A DNA stretch of 22,679 nt from Dehalococcoidia bacterium. Its GTDB lineage: Bacteria; Chloroflexota; Dehalococcoidia; GIF9; AB-539-J10. Below, piece after piece: positions 21,508 to 22,679 of this stretch; position 1 is the stretch's first letter, and each line of letters starts with the position of its first letter. The stretch spans positions 1 through 22,679 of the forward strand of contig JAUVXS010000007.1 in NCBI GenBank assembly GCA_030603485.1. The letters run 5' to 3'. The notes below the pieces were generated by a model that was not told the DNA's origin, searched no databases, and was given only the letters and a program-made list of their open reading frames with translations. A program made the translations under genes and the position numbers.

Positions 21508-22679
21508 TTAATTAAGCTGGTTAAACATAATCGCGCCATCTTTTATCACCATTTTTATGTCTCTCGTCCTTTCTATATCCTCCAAAGGATTCCCAGAAAT
21601 AATAATCAGATCAGCTAGTTTCCCCTTTTCTATAGTTCCAATCTCATTTCCCTTACCTATATTTTCAGCAGCGTTTCTCGTCCCAGCCATGATTGCTTCT
21701 ATAGGACTCATTCCTGCCTCCACCATTAGTTCTAACTCTTTGTGAAGTCCTTTTCCGATGACAACTCCTGGAGTACCAGAATCGGTGCCAGCAGCAATAT
21801 TTACCCTTGAATCGTTTAATTTCTTTACAGCTTTCTTTAAATTGGAAAAAATATCTGGATAATTATCCTTATAAACCCAAGCTGTAGCTAAAGTAGGAAC
21901 AAAATAAGTTCCTCTATCTAGCATCATCTTGACTAACTCATCATCAAACTCGGTTGAATCTCCCCCAGGTAGGAGCCCATGCTCTATGCTGTCAGCTCCT
22001 GCCTTTACAGAATCCATAGCTTCCTTTGGGCTTCCAGTATGAACCATTAATCTAAGATGATGTTGATGCGCCTCATCTGCTATAGCTTCTAGTACATTGA
22101 GGAATAGTTTAGGGACTTTATGAGTAATATTCATGGGATCAATATCAGAGTAAATAGCCTTTATACAGTCTACTCCACCTTCAGCAAGACTTCTGACTTC
22201 CTCTCTAGCAATATTAGCATCGGCGATTTGCCTTACAGCATTTTTAATAATATAGCGATTCCCCTTATATATGGTATCTGCAGGATGCCCACCAGGTGCT
22301 GTGATGATTGGACCAGGAGCAAATATACGCGGTCCGAGAAGTTTGCCTGCTGCGATCTTGTCACGAAGCCCTATAATATGAGGATAATGGTCACCAGCAC
22401 TTCTTATGGTAGTCACCCCATTTTCAATTGCTAATCGCCTTCGACGAGTGTAATTCCGTAGATAATCCCAGAAGAATGAGCACATATCTATCAAAGAGAC
22501 TTTGCCAATAGCTTTCCCCGGTTTATCTACGACTAGTCCACCGAGATGAAGATGGCAGTCTATGAGTCCAGGTATGACAGTAAGGTTCTGCAAATCAATA
22601 ATGTCGCTATCCTGAGGGTTTATTATTCTTGTGCCCACATACTCAAAACGATTATCTTTGATTATGATGATTGCCTTAT
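21508..22679 (-). CDS. Amidohydrolase, imidazolonepropionase/prolidase-like (5' end outside window)
   Basis: A metal-dependent hydrolase of the amidohydrolase superfamily. The frame stays open to the window edge upstream of the GTG at 22636-22638, and those extra codons read IIIIKDNRFEYVG, the usual N-terminal small beta-domain, so the true start is outside. The TIM-barrel motifs are in order: IDCHLHLGG (HxH), a GGVDCIKAIYSD strand with the candidate bridging Lys, MVHTGS (His), DSIEHG (His) and AAGTDSG (Asp), then the C-terminal IEKGKLADLIII return to the beta-domain. This pattern matches the subgroup annotated as imidazolonepropionase-like or Xaa-Pro dipeptidase-like amidohydrolases, many of which act on acyl-amino acids or peptides; substrate unknown. 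The coding sequence is visibly more AT-rich than genes before 20.6 kb. Confidence 0.92.
   Translation of the reverse strand, partial: KAIIIIKDNRFEYVGTRIINPQDSDIIDLQNLTVIPGLIDCHLHLGGLVVDKPGKAIGKVSLIDMCSFFWDYLRNYTRRRRLAIENGVTTIRSAGDHYPHIIGLRDKIAAGKLLGPRIFAPGPIITAPGGHPADTIYKGNRYIIKNAVRQIADANIAREEVRSLAEGGVDCIKAIYSDIDPMNITHKVPKLFLNVLEAIADEAHQHHLRLMVHTGSPKEAMDSVKAGADSIEHGLLPGGDSTEFDDELVKMMLDRGTYFVPTLATAWVYKDNYPDIFSNLKKAVKKLNDSRVNIAAGTDSGTPGVVIGKGLHKELELMVEAGMSPIEAIMAGTRNAAENIGKGNEIGTIEKGKLADLIIISGNPLEDIERTRDIKMVIKDGAIMFNQLN

Overview
The window looks like a chromosomal segment from an anaerobic bacterium, most likely a Chloroflexota of the Dehalococcoidia type. That placement is inference from three things: gene content (a Wood-Ljungdahl-type formate-tetrahydrofolate ligase beside a NuoG/HoxU-like Fe-S protein, an acyl-CoA dehydrogenase, a nitroreductase, a fused AroK-AroB, aspS-tig-clpP), clear AGGAG ribosome binding sites with sigma70-type promoters, and many short palindromic repeats between and inside genes. 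No marker in the window proves the taxon. No rRNA, tRNA, CRISPR array, insertion sequence or phage module was seen.

Layout. Bases 1-1287 (+) hold the 3' end of fhs and an Fe-S protein whose only plausible start is a non-standard codon. Bases 1340-2887 (-) encode a type-B carboxylesterase, divergent from an acyl-CoA dehydrogenase (3113-4372, +), followed by a nitroreductase. Bases 5403-7130 (+) encode shikimate kinase fused to 3-dehydroquinate synthase, with two palindromic elements inside the reading frame. A cupin and a hotdog-fold protein follow. A consensus promoter then drives aspS-tig-clpP (8257-11963), with a 55-residue membrane protein downstream. On the minus strand, 12232-14800 holds a PHP-domain protein, a formyltransferase-like protein and a HAD-family protein; the last two are one base apart. 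Bases 15061-18221 (-) read mgtE, an M24 aminopeptidase and efp. An OmpR-type response regulator and histidine kinase (18615-20641, +) are divergent from mgtE. The last 1.8 kb (-) is visibly more AT-rich and holds a window-truncated amidohydrolase, a five-helix membrane protein and a small ORF.

How it works together. Most genes are housekeeping: translation and protein quality control (aspS, tig, clpP, efp), aromatic amino-acid precursors (aroKB), Mg2+ uptake (mgtE) and one-carbon metabolism (fhs). The most interesting non-coding signal is the roughly 170-nt mgtE leader. It has a perfect sigma70 promoter, a 5' closing stem, a candidate antiterminator and an intrinsic terminator just before the start codon, which is the layout of a transcription-attenuating cis-regulatory RNA; I could not match it by eye to the known Mg2+ M-box. 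Second is a family of short palindromes, two of which show compensating stem changes and one of which is translated inside AroB.
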